Assembly (NCBI RefSeq): GCF_038502225.1
Contig: NC_091312.1
Location: 27,082,190-27,146,189 of the forward strand
Source: Cherax quadricarinatus
Taxonomy: Eukaryota; Arthropoda; Malacostraca; Decapoda; Parastacidae
Direction of reading: 5' to 3'
Length of the DNA: 64,000 nt
Part shown: piece by piece, positions 10,948-19,547 of the stretch
Layout: each line of letters opens with the position of its first letter
Position numbering within the stretch: the stretch's first letter is position 1
Translations under genes and position numbers: made by a program
Notes under the pieces: generated by a model
Seen by the model: only the letters and a program-made list of their open reading frames with translations
Databases searched by the model: none
Told to the model about the DNA's origin: nothing

Positions 10948-11230
10948 GAACTTAGACATACAGGAATTGGGGGTTATGGTAAGCAGCAACCTAAAACCAA
11001 GACAGCAATGCCTAAGCGTACGTAATAAGGCAAATAGATTACTGGGATTTATATCAAGAAGTGTAAGCAACAGAAGTCCAGAGGTCATACTGCAGCTTTA
11101 TACATCATTAGTAAGGCCTCACCTAGATTATGCAGCTCAATTCTGGTCTCCATATTACAGAATGGACATAAATTCGTTAGAAAACATTCAGCGTAGGATG
11201 ACTAAATTAATACATAGCATTAGAAATCTT
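10948..11230 (+). pseudogene. CR1-like thumb region
   Basis: Starts with the second copy of the target duplication. Reads GVMVSSNLKPRQQ, RNKANRLLGFISRSV, YTSLVRPHLDYAAQFWSPYY and NIQRRMTKLI, which is characteristic of the CR1-like C-terminal third. Translation is lost at about 11230 where the second large insertion begins. Confidence 0.85.
11220..11230 (+). repeat. Target-site duplication of insertion 2, left copy
   Basis: ttagaaatctt here recurs at 12441-12451, where the LINE coding sequence resumes (RNLPYEERLK). Confidence 0.75.
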
Positions 11231-11379
11231 GTTAGGTTAGACCTTATGAAGAAAGATTGAAGACTAGAGATGTGAAGACTTAATCAGTTACCCTTGTAGT
11301 TAGAATTTGAGGTTGTCACTTGTTAGATAGTCGAAGAATCAAGAGGGGAGACTTGAATACTGTCGGAAGGAGAGGTGCA

Positions 11380-11417
<38 letters not shown>

Positions 11418-11602
11418 AGAATGTAACTACTGATAGGTCATGTCCCTCTCAGATCCAACACTTCTCACTTGAAAAGCTTGTCAAAGGTGTTTTCTGTACC
11501 AAGATGCCACGTGTTGCAGTGTCTGACAAGATGAACATCAAAATGGTATACAATACCGACAGGTTGTTAGGTTAGACACATATGCAACAGTTAGACAACT
11601 TT

Positions 11603-11646
11603 ATTCCGAAACGTTTCGCCTACACAGTAGGCTTCTTCAGTCGAAT
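11603..11646 (-). ncRNA. Hammerhead ribozyme-like motif
   Basis: Minus-strand copy in the left arm of element copy 2; same intact 44-nt motif as 10383-10426. Confidence 0.65.
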
Positions 11647-11877
11647 ACAGAAAATAGGCAGGAAGAGTAGAGATGTGAAGACGATGTAATCAGTCCATCA
11701 CCCTTGTAGTCGTAGAATTTGAGGTTGTCAGTCCCTCGGCCTGGAGAAGTTCAGTTCCTGACTATGGAACTGAACTTCTCCAGGCCGAGGGACTGACAAC
11801 CTCAAATTCTACGACTACAAGGGTGATGGACTGATTACATCGTCTTCACATCTCTACTCTTCCTGCCTATTTTCTGT

Positions 11878-11921
11878 ATTCGACTGAAGAAGCCTACTGT
11901 GTAGGCGAAACGTTTCGGAAT
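11878..11921 (+). ncRNA. Hammerhead ribozyme-like motif
   Basis: First plus-strand motif of element copy 2; intact stems and core, predicted cut after 11914. Confidence 0.7.
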
Positions 11922-12106
11922 AAAGTTGTCTAACTGTTGCATATGTGTCTAACCTAACAACCTGTCGGTATTGTATACCATTTTGATGTTCATCTTGTCA
12001 GACACTGCAACACGTGGCATCTTGGTACAGAAAACACCTTTGACAAGCTTTTCAAGTGAGAAGTGTTGGATCTGAGAGGGACATGACCTATCAGTAGTTA
12101 CATTCT

Positions 12107-12144
<38 letters not shown>

Positions 12145-12325
12145 TGCACCTCTCCTTCCGACAGTATTTAAGTCTCCGCACTGTCGCTTGATCTTCAGAT
12201 AGTTCCTGACTATGGAACTGAACTTCTCCAGGCCGAGGGACTGACAACCTCAAATTCTACGACTACAAGGGTGATGGACTGATTACATCGTCTTCACATC
12301 TCTACTCTTCCTGCCTATTTTCTGT

Positions 12326-12369
12326 ATTCGACTGAAGAAGCCTACTGTGTAGGCGAAACGTTTCGGAAT
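12326..12369 (+). ncRNA. Hammerhead ribozyme-like motif
   Basis: Second plus-strand motif of element copy 2, 448 bp after the first; intact, predicted cut after 12362. Confidence 0.7.
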
Positions 12370-12440
12370 AAAGTTGTCTAACTGTTGCATATGTGTCTAA
12401 CCTAACAACCTGTCGGTATTGTATACCATTTTGATGTTCA

Positions 12441-12781
12441 TTAGAAATCTTCCTTATGAAGAAAGATTGAAGACTCTTAAGTTACATTCACTTGTTAGAC
12501 GAAGAATGAGGGGAGACTTGATCGAAGTGTATAAGTGGAAGATAGGTATTAATAAAGGGGATATTAACAAGGTCTTGAGGATATCTCTCCAAGAGAGAAC
12601 CCGCAGTAATGGATTTAAATTAGATAAGTTTAGATTTAGAAAGGACATAGGAAAGTATTGGTTTGGAAATAGGGTAGTTGATGAGTGGAACAGTCTACCT
12701 AGTTGGGTTATTGAGGCTAGGACTTGGAGTAGTTTCAAATTTAGGTTGGATAAGTACATGAGTGGGAGGGGTTGGATTTGA
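12441..12781 (+). pseudogene. CR1-like C-terminus
   Basis: Reads RNLPYEERLKTLKLHSLVRRR, GDLIEVYKWK, FRFRKDIGKYWFGNRVVDEWN and LDKYMSGRGWI then stop. The matching minus-strand protein end at 13919 finishes LDKYMSGCGWV, so this is the natural C-terminus of the family. Confidence 0.9.
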
Positions 12782-12933
12782 GTGGGGGTTGCACATCGGA
12801 GCTTGTTTCTTGGGTGGCATTGAAAATTGGGTTGGTCAAATGTTTGTTAGTGGGATGAATTGTAAAGGACCTGCCTAGTATGGGCCAACAGACCTGCTGC
12901 AGTGTTCCTCCTTTCTTATGTTCTTATGTTCTT

Positions 12934-13075
12934 ATGTACAAGCTAGTCAGGTCCAACTCACACCCACCCACACCCACTCATGTATTTATCTAACCTATTT
13001 TTAAAAATACACAACGTTTTAGCCTCAATAACTGTACTCGTGAGTTTGTTCCATTCATCCACAGTAGAGTCTTCG
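12934..13075 (-). mobile_element. CR1-like LINE 3' fragment (minus)
   Basis: The plus strand reads acaagctagtcaggtc, tgtatttatctaacctattt and ttgttccattcatccac, matching 13905-14022 of the better copy. It is a short 3'-end piece in inverse orientation, directly abutting the tail of the plus-strand element. Confidence 0.7.
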
Positions 13076-13128
13076 CTTATTGGCAGGTTGTAGTACCACT
13101 ATATGGAATATAACAAGAATGAAAACTT

Positions 13129-13158
13129 CAGTACTTCAGAGTACATTCTGAAGTACTG
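13129..13158. repeat. Perfect 12-bp hairpin
   Basis: CAGTACTTCAGA, six-base loop, TCTGAAGTACTG. There is no T-run or gene context for a terminator role. Confidence 0.8.
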
Positions 13159-13396
13159 TTGTCTCTGTCAAGAAGAGTCAGGTAGTCAGAGGAACGAAGG
13201 TCGGTGCAGGAGTTGCGGAAAGAAGTTAAGACTTCTGTGAAGGCTACCTCAAACTTCATCACACACTTAAAACGTCGTAATGAAAAGAAGTATACCGAGC
13301 ATTTGAAAGAGAAGCAAGATGATGCATAAAAGAAATTTTTCTGAAAGAGATACTTGAAGTGACACTTTACAAACAAGAACTAAGAACCGACGTCGA

Positions 13397-13400
13397 TAAT

Positions 13401-13484
<84 letters not shown>

Positions 13485-13730
13485 CTTTATTTCTACGCAT
13501 ACAAAGTATATAAGCCTAGCTAACGTCAATGACATACTGCTATATAGAAAGCCCCTCGTTGTGCAGAGCATATCGGAAAAATTAGGTCAATTTTGTCCCC
13601 AGGATTTGACCCACACCAGTCGACTAACATCCAAGTACCTGTTTTACTGTTAGGTGAACAGGGACAGTAGGTGTCTTAAAGAAACACGTCCTAATCTTCC
13701 CACCCGCACCGAGGATCGAACCACAGACAT
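13397..13730 (-). mobile_element. tRNA-derived SINE with (ATT)n tail
   Basis: On the minus strand it begins with a pol III B-box-like GGTTCGATCC (about 13719-13728). The conserved body includes GTTCACCTAACAG, AGTCGACTGGTGTGGG, ATCCTGGGGACAAAATTGAC and TCTATATAGCAGTATGTCA. It ends in AGAAATAAAGATT and a long (ATT)n, plus-strand (AAT)n at 13397-13483. I recall this body as a common decapod SINE. A second, partial copy is at 22640-22725. Confidence 0.75.
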
Positions 13731-14634
13731 AAGAACATAAGAAAGAAGGAACACTGCAACAGGCCTACTGACCCAAGCGGAGCAGGTCCATGTTTCCCCC
13801 CCGGATTAGACCAATGACCCACCCCCAGGATTATCTCAATGACCCACCCAGCCTGGTCATCTCCACTCAAGGATGGAGCACTGCACCAGACCCAGCAGCA
13901 CAAGCTAGTCAGGTCAACTCACACCCACCCACACCCACTCATGTATTTATCTAACCTATTTTTAAAGCTACACAACGATTTAGCTTCAATAACTGTACTC
14001 GGGAGTTTGTTCCACTCATCCACAACTCTATTACCAAACCAGTGCTTTCCTACATCCTTCCTGAATCTGAATTTTTCCAACTTGAAACCATTGCTGCGAG
14101 TCCTGTCATGGCTGGAAATTTTCAGCACGCTATTAACATCCTCTTTATTTATTCCTGTTTTCCATTTATACACCTCGATCATATCCCCCCTAATTCTACG
14201 CCTTTCGAGAGAGTGCAGATTCAGGGCCCTCAATCTATCCTCATAGGGAAGATTTCTGTTACATGGGATCATCTTTGTCATCCTCCTTTGTACGTTTTCC
14301 AGAGCATTTATATCCATTCTGTAATACGGTGACCAGAACTGAGCAGCATAGTCTAAATGAGGCCTAACCAAGGATATATAGAGTTGAAGAACAACCTGAG
14401 AACTTCTATTATTTATACTTCTAGATATGAAGCCAAGAATTCTATTAGCTTTATTGCGAACACTAATAGACTGTTGTCTTGGTTTTAGATTACTGCTAAC
14501 CAGAACTCCTAAATCCTTTTCGCAATCAGTAGTATTAAGATCTACATTATTTAGTTTATATGTGGCATGGTTATTTAACTGTTCAACATTTAGAACTTTG
14601 CATTTGTCAATATTAAACTGCATCTGCCACTTCG
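13729..14634 (-). pseudogene. CR1-like LINE 3' part (minus), C-terminal ORF open
   Basis: A 5'-truncated minus-strand copy. The open frame from about 14634 to 13919 reads SKWQMQFNIDKCKVLN, DCEKDLGVLVSSNLKPRQQ, RPHLDYAAQFWSPYYRMD, RRMTKMIPCNRNLPYEDRL and NRLDKYMSGCGWV then stop, so about 238 residues of the RT end and C-terminal domain are intact. The 3' UTR ends at gaacataagaaagaaggaac near 13733. It is truncated at about 14634, where similarity to the family stops. It is better preserved than the plus-strand copy at 7821-12933 and has no frameshift. Confidence 0.85.
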
Positions 14635-15005
14635 ACGCACGAACTGTGTGAACTGAATACGATAGCAACCGAGCTACGAGACACAGGTACATACTGCCTT
14701 CAACACAGAAACTGCGTATGAATTACTTGACTGTTATGCTATTAGAGGTAAAGAAAGTTATAGAAGAGAATGCCTCACTAATAATTATAGGTTATGATGT
14801 GTGTGTCTCCCTGGTTTTCAAGTCACTGAACCCGAAAAATGTAATATACGATGATCAGGAAGAGGCAGATATTATTTAGGAGAAAATGGACACAGAAAAT
14901 GTTCTCAATTTGTTTTTTTCCAGAATATATGAGTCGCTTTGCTCACGCTCAACAACTTAGTATAAAAAAAATGGCCTCGCTGCACACAGAAATTATTCCC
15001 TACGA
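14635..15005. other. No gene seen
   Basis: Unique-looking AT-rich DNA between the LINE fragment and the fold-back element. Confidence 0.5.
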
Positions 15006-15046
15006 TGGTTTAGAAAGACACGTAAGCAAACACTATGACATATTTA

Positions 15047-15086
15047 TTAGAAAACGTTTCGGTCCTGGGGCCTTGATCACTTCTAA
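15047..15086 (-). ncRNA. Hammerhead ribozyme-like motif, subfamily C
   Basis: Minus-strand partner of 15143-15182. Stem I TTAGAA with TTCTAA is kept. One substitution in stem II (GGCC in place of GGTC) weakens it. Confidence 0.5.
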
Positions 15087-15142
15087 TATACAGAGGGAGA
15101 AAGACATTATATATAGGCGGAGAGTCTTTCTACCTCTGTATG

Positions 15143-15182
15143 TTAGAAGTGATCAAGGTCCCAGGACCGAAACGTTTTCTAA
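15143..15182 (+). ncRNA. Hammerhead ribozyme-like motif, subfamily C
   Basis: Stem I is a perfect six pairs (TTAGAA 15143-15148; TTCTAA 15177-15182). The core is GTGATCA, which departs from CUGANGA at two positions. Stem II GGTC-CCAG-GACC is followed by GAA, ACGT and T, cut predicted after 15176. The pairing is kept with sequence unlike the 10383 motif. Confidence 0.55.
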
Positions 15183-15256
15183 TAAATATGTCATAGTGTT
15201 TGCTTACGTGTCTTTCTAAACCAACTTGTCAATATTTATTACCAAGGTTTATACCA

Positions 15257-15505
15257 CTTCCGAAACATCCTCCCATCACACACAAGGGGGATTACTAATA
15301 GACCCCTGGCTATTTTCAAGAGGGAACTGGAAAGCTACCTAAAGTCAGTGCCCGAACAGCTGGGCTGAGGTTTGTGAATTGGAATGAGTGTGGCCAACAG
15401 TAGTAGCCTGGCTGATCAGGTCCTGATCCACCTGGAAGCCGGGTCATGGATCGGGCTGCGGGAACGTTGACCCCAGAACACGCTCCAGGGAGACTAGTCC
15501 AAAGG
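15257..15505 (+). repeat. Interspersed repeat, probable LINE 3' end
   Basis: Contains TCACACACAAGGGGGATTAC, RPLAIFKRELESYLKSVPEQ-type coding and the tail GAACGTTGACCCCAGAACAC ... CTCCAGGGAGACTAG. Shorter relatives are at 6830, 18225, 18473 and, reversed, 25253. I recall this block as abundant in decapod genomes; its parent element is not identified here. Confidence 0.55.
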
Positions 15506-15639
15506 TCAAAAATTCTTTTCTATCTACAGCAACTGAATTAACATCTTTTGTCAATTTAATCTGAAGGCCAACTTCTGCTACACTCTTCCTCCCAGACAAA
15601 GGTATTTATTAACAATCTCTAAATGTAACTAGATGGATT

Positions 15640-16325
15640 TCACAGTGAAAGATAATCAAGTCAGTTCTAAAAAGATATGAACATGTCAACAAGGCTGTAG
15701 ATTTGTTGAGTGGTAGGGAGAATAAAAACAAAAAATTATCTTTAATGGAGATCGCAGCACTGAAGGAGATTGTGACAGTTCTAAATCCATATAAAGAGGC
15801 AGTGGAACAAGTGATGGGTGAGAAAATTCTCACCATCTCAGCAACTGTACCATTAATCTTTGTTCTACATAAGTCCATGCAGTAGTTACTAGACTCTGAC
15901 CTGTCCTGCTGTGAATCTTTGGCCAAAGCCTTGCTTCATGCAAGAGAGCAGGTGTTCAGGATCCCCGTTGTAAGCGAATCTGAGAACTAAAAAACAAGGG
16001 TGTGAAATGGTCCAAAATGATGAATCTTCTGAGTCTAAGCCAAATCCAACTTTTTCTTTCATGACCTCTTCTGCTGGAGATAAACAAAAATCACCCACTG
16101 ATGCACTAGAACAAGTTTTGAAAAAGGATATACGAGAGGATTGTCCTCTATTCGACGCAGATCCCTTGACCTATTGGAGGGTTTCTGAAGAAAGTAACAA
16201 GAGAAACGATGGGCTACACAGCAACTTCTGCGTTAGAGAGAGTATTTAGCATAGCACGAAGTAATTTTACTCCCAGTAGGGCGCATGTGGGGCGTGCAAC
16301 CTTTCTCAAACTTATATATAACTAA
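15640..16325 (+). pseudogene. hAT transposase C-terminal remnant
   Basis: The string LSLMEIAALKEIVTVLNPYKEAVEQVMGE followed by ILTISATVPLIFVLHKSMQ matches the mid-to-late part of hAT transposases of the BED-zinc-finger type. Further on, DPLTYWRVSEES and, in another frame, SALERVFSIARSNFTPSR correspond to the hAT dimerisation segment (normally ...SERVFS.AG). At least two frameshifts and stops separate these pieces. No terminal inverted repeats or 8-bp duplication were found, so only a dead fragment remains. Confidence 0.65.
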
Positions 16326-16359
16326 ATGGTTATAACTGACCATATTTTTTTTATTAAAA

Positions 16360-16500
16360 GGGTGGACCGGTAAGCCAGCGGAAGGCCTCGGTCAGATGAC
16401 CTGAAGCTCCAACGGCTGGTCGTCAAATAACTAAGACCCGCGTCAGGAAACACCAGTCCTGTTTCCTGACGAACCTTACCTGACCTAACCTCAAACTTCT
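16360..16500 (+). repeat. Interspersed repeat fragment with 11-bp hairpin
   Basis: Includes gtggaccggtaagccagcgg and the perfect inverted repeat CGTCAGGAAAC (16441-16451) with GTTTCCTGACG (16461-16471). I recall this as a decapod repeat; no coding. Confidence 0.5.
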
Positions 16501-18224
16501 CCTGATCAAGAGCCAGCGAGAAATTTATGAGTACTTTCCGTGACTGAATCATAATGAACTGTAATATGTGAAAATGGATGTAACTTAATGGAAGCTGTTG
16601 TGCACCAATTAAAGTCAATATTATATTCATCATTTACACGTTCTGAAATAACTCACTTCCAACTTTCTTCAAAGTTTAACTCTAACAGTTCTTCTAAGTC
16701 TGTTCAGCTTCTAGTCGCCGCTTCCTTGTTTAAACTGAACTGAATTAAAAAATAACTAATTAAAATCTAAGACAGTGAAGTACTTTATCTGAAACCAAAA
16801 TTATTTAGCTATTTGTAATTTTCCTGAATCTTTGGCTGATTCAGATCTCCATCTTTTGGCTCTGATTGTAAAAGTAATTAAATTACTATTCTTATTTATT
16901 GTTCAAGTACTAACTTTAAATTACAAAATACGAAGTAAAATGTTGGCCTATTATTTCGAAATCTTGAAAATAAAAAAAAATAAAAAAAAAATGCGAGTTT
17001 TCAGTGTTTATCTGTTTAAAAATCTCTACAACCGTAAAATAAATATAAATATTTGGCTTTGTTTTATACAATATTTTAATAAATTTGCAGAGTGGCACCC
17101 ACACACTTCAACTTCAATACAAAAATATTTCAAATCATTATACACCAGAGCTTCATGTCTGAAGCCTATCAGATGATGCATTGTCTAGGTATTACATTAG
17201 AACCAATTCATTTAATATAACTGGCAAATTAAAAATTTCACAACTTAAAATAAGCGTCAAGCTTTCTTTTAATAAAGCCAACCAACGCTGTCAGTTTAAT
17301 GCCTATCGAAAAAGGCATTCTCCAGTAATTGATCTGAATCCGAAGATTCCAAGTTTTTTTTTTCTTAACTATGTCAGCAAAATTTCAAATTTGCATCTAC
17401 ACTGCCTAAACTTATAAGGTATCATTCTTCTGATCGATTACATCAGCATAAATAATCTGAAACCGATTAGAAGAGCCATTCTTTAGTTACTGAATGGAAA
17501 TTAACATCTGTTTAATTGGTAAAATTATCAGCATGGGACTTATGTAGCCTAATAATAGCCCTTGTGTGTTGGAAAGCACATCAGGCTTTCTCCATTGATT
17601 CCACGTCTTACCTTAACACAAACTAAACTTAATGGGAACTATCCTGTCTGTAAAATGCATCAAATATTAAATATTGAAGCCGTTCAGAAGCGGTAGACTC
17701 ATATATATTTAAACGCAATTTATACGGAATAAAAATTTCAGATTGTTCTACCTACACATAAAATTGGCAAATGTACGTCTGTACATTTGCGTTTCATTTT
17801 TCTCCATCACAGAAGTAGTTTGCACCTTTATTTTCAACGTGGAAGGATAATCGTCAGAAGCCTTAGATAGTTATCAAACTCATTCCAGAAATCGTGGAAT
17901 AGGCTCTATAACAATGATCATAGAGCACCTGCACAAGCCAATAGTTGCGTGAACCCTGCCACCGGTACAGTGAACCAGCGTTGAAAAGAACGTGAAAGGT
18001 ATAACAATACCAACAATAATGGATCAAAGGACACAAGTGCATCCATGTTTATTGGAAACATTTTTTGTACTTCAGCCTTGGTCACTCCAAATGATGCAAG
18101 AGAATAAGAGAACACAGTGTAAATATACAGTAAACAGGTCACTGGCGGAAAACAGGCGAAGGCGAGAAGAATCCAGCATCGACGGGCGCCACTCTACTGA
18201 AGCATTCCTATTGTTAGTAGCAAC
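16501..18224. other. No gene seen
   Basis: AT-rich DNA. A perfect 10-bp hairpin GCAAATGTAC-gtct-GTACATTTGC lies at 17767-17790. Short frames show no recognisable domain. Confidence 0.5.
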
Positions 18225-18540
18225 ACCATAGAACAAAGGTCTGGCAAGTATCCTGGTCTTGGATCTGCCACGGGGGCGTTGACCCACGGAACATCCAGAT
18301 ACACCCTTGTACATATGATACTAACGTCAGCTATTAACATGTTAAAATGAGAATGGAATTACGCAGGCTAGGAGGGAGAAGGAGGGAGATATTTATTGCA
18401 AGCTACTCGTCTGGGAGATTGCATCGTTACTAGTATGATCAACACACGACATTCCTCACACATTTCACCCTAAGGCCTGGTCTCAGACCGAGGCGCGGGG
18501 GCGCTGACCCCCGAAACCCTCTCCAGGTAGACACATCTTA
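18225..18540 (+). repeat. Two fragments of the 15257-type repeat
   Basis: 18230-18305 has CGGGGGCGTTGACCCACGGA; 18473-18536 has GGGGGCGCTGACCCCCGA and CTCCAGGTAGAC. Both are tail fragments of the family at 15257-15505. Confidence 0.55.
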
Positions 18541-18690
18541 CATGGTTGCTAGCATCATTATCGCACGACATTCTTCACACAGTTTACATTTTTGCTACTG
18601 TTACGATCATCACACTCCATTCTTCACATTTTACATGGTTGCTAGCATGATCATCGCACGACATTCCTCTCACATATGGACTCATCACCA
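18425..18690 (+). repeat. Three diverged tandem copies around GCACGACATTC
   Basis: A block with (TTGC)TAGCATxATCATCGCACGACATTC-type sequence recurs near 18428, 18543 and 18637, each followed by TCACAC. The spacing is roughly 95-110 bp; the copies are degenerate. Confidence 0.5.
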
Positions 18691-19016
18691 GCGCCTGCTC
18701 ATCACCCAGACAATCAGGTCAGTGTTACCTGATCTCCCTTCTCGCTCTTTTGTATACGAGGGGACGTGTCTGGTTGGCCAACTAGGAACCTAGCCTCTCT
18801 ACCAGTCTCGCACCACCAGTCATAAACGAACGTTCAGATTTGAAGGTTTATCATCATAATCGTTGAGATCCGCACGTTTATTTTAATATAAGATTTTATT
18901 TGAACGTTTCGGGGTTGTCGTCGGCCACCTCGATGCCGGAGTATTATTATTGTATTCATTTTTATTAGTTTTACTATTGGTTTAATATATATTATGACAG
19001 GTTCATATAAGGAACC
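18691..19016. other. Mostly unique sequence with a GAACGTTTCGGGG string
   Basis: At about 18900-18930 the plus strand has tttgaacgtttcggggttgt, which on the minus strand reads CCCCGAAACGTTCAAATAAA. This resembles the GAAACGTT...AATAAA end of the hammerhead family, but no stem II can be drawn. Confidence 0.35.
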
Positions 19017-19335
19017 CTAGCTCGGTCCATCCTAAGCTAACCTAGCCTTAGACAACCTAACCTAACCTAACCTAGCCTAATCTAACATCAAGTAATCTTC
19101 CCTAACCTAACTTAACCTAAAGTAGCCTGATGTATGCTACGCTAATCTAACTTAATCTAACCTAACGTAAACCTAACCTAACCAAACCCACCTAAAGCAA
19201 CCTAACCTAGCCTAAGGTAACCTAACTTAGCCTTAGGTAACCTAACCTAATCTAGATTAACCTAACATCATGTGATCTTCCCCAACCTAACCTAAAATAG
19301 CCTGATGTGACCCAACCTAACTTTAACAAACCTAC
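19017..19335 (-). repeat. Degenerate (CCTAA)n, telomere-like block
   Basis: Many CCTAA pentamers with CTAGC, TTTAA and ATCAT interruptions. Its G-rich strand is the minus strand, opposite to the array at 4046-4230. It contains longer-range repeats such as aacatca(a/t)gt(a/g)atcttcc at about 19084 and 19263. Confidence 0.65.
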
Positions 19336-19547
19336 AACAAAGAAAATAGTGTATGGAAATATGCAGGAAGCGTTATGAAATTGACGTTGGTAGAACATCT
19401 CTCTTCCTACCCCTGTCCCTACCCCAGTCTATCCTTTTTCATACCCTCTCTCCCTGCCCCTTTCTCTCTTCGCCTCTGTATACCTCTCCTTGAAGCTCTG
19501 GCAGTTGAAGAAACTTTACTGGAATTCTTGACGATATAATTATTCCC

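Larger units (their letters stand above)
11231..12440. mobile_element. Retrozyme/Penelope-like non-autonomous element, copy 2
   Basis: A 1210-bp insertion forming a long inverted repeat centred near 11765. The left arm has a unit with (GTA)n and a minus-strand hammerhead (11603-11646). The right arm has plus-strand hammerheads at 11878-11921 and 12326-12369 enclosing a unit with (CTA)n. The direct period is 448 bp. It differs from copy 1 by fixed substitutions (ctacaaggg for tttaaggg; cttcctgcctatttt for gttcctgcctacttt), so it is a second subfamily and not a recent duplicate of copy 1. The left end (11231-11360) is mosaic with host LINE sequence and lacks the outer hammerhead expected there. 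Confidence 0.75.
7821..12933 (+). mobile_element. CR1-like non-LTR retrotransposon, broken and thrice interrupted
   Basis: A 5'-truncated LINE whose coding parts can be followed in order: endonuclease (7821-8720), start of RT (8720-9078), RT core (9213-9894), thumb region (10948-11230) and C-terminus (12441-12781). The 3' UTR ends in repeated TTCTTATG units at about 12908-12933. Three later insertions interrupt it at 9079-9212, 9895-10947 and 11231-12440. At least two frameshifts and one internal deletion (missing the usual SNYRP segment near 9240) show it was dead or dying before the insertions. The removed insertions restore a continuous LINE order, which proves the nesting. Confidence 0.85.
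15014..15256. mobile_element. Hammerhead fold-back element, long spacer
   Basis: Inverted arms of about 85 bp (ggtttagaaagacacgtaag and its complement) flank two opposed hammerhead-like motifs separated by about 55 bp. The right end contains GTCAATATTTATTACC, the same hairpin type as the other family members. It is the same subfamily as 42532-42729. No flanking duplication is visible. Confidence 0.7.

Noticed and set aside
11375..11575. 66-codon Ser-rich frame present identically on both strands (also 11949-12149)
   Set aside because: It is the two arms of the inverted repeat of element copy 2; the Ser run is the GTA microsatellite. No coding evidence.
13129..13158. Transcription terminator hairpin
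   Set aside because: A eukaryotic setting without adjacent gene or T-run; recorded only as a hairpin.
15640..16325. Complete hAT transposon
   Set aside because: Only C-terminal pieces with frameshifts; no terminal inverted repeats or 8-bp duplication found.
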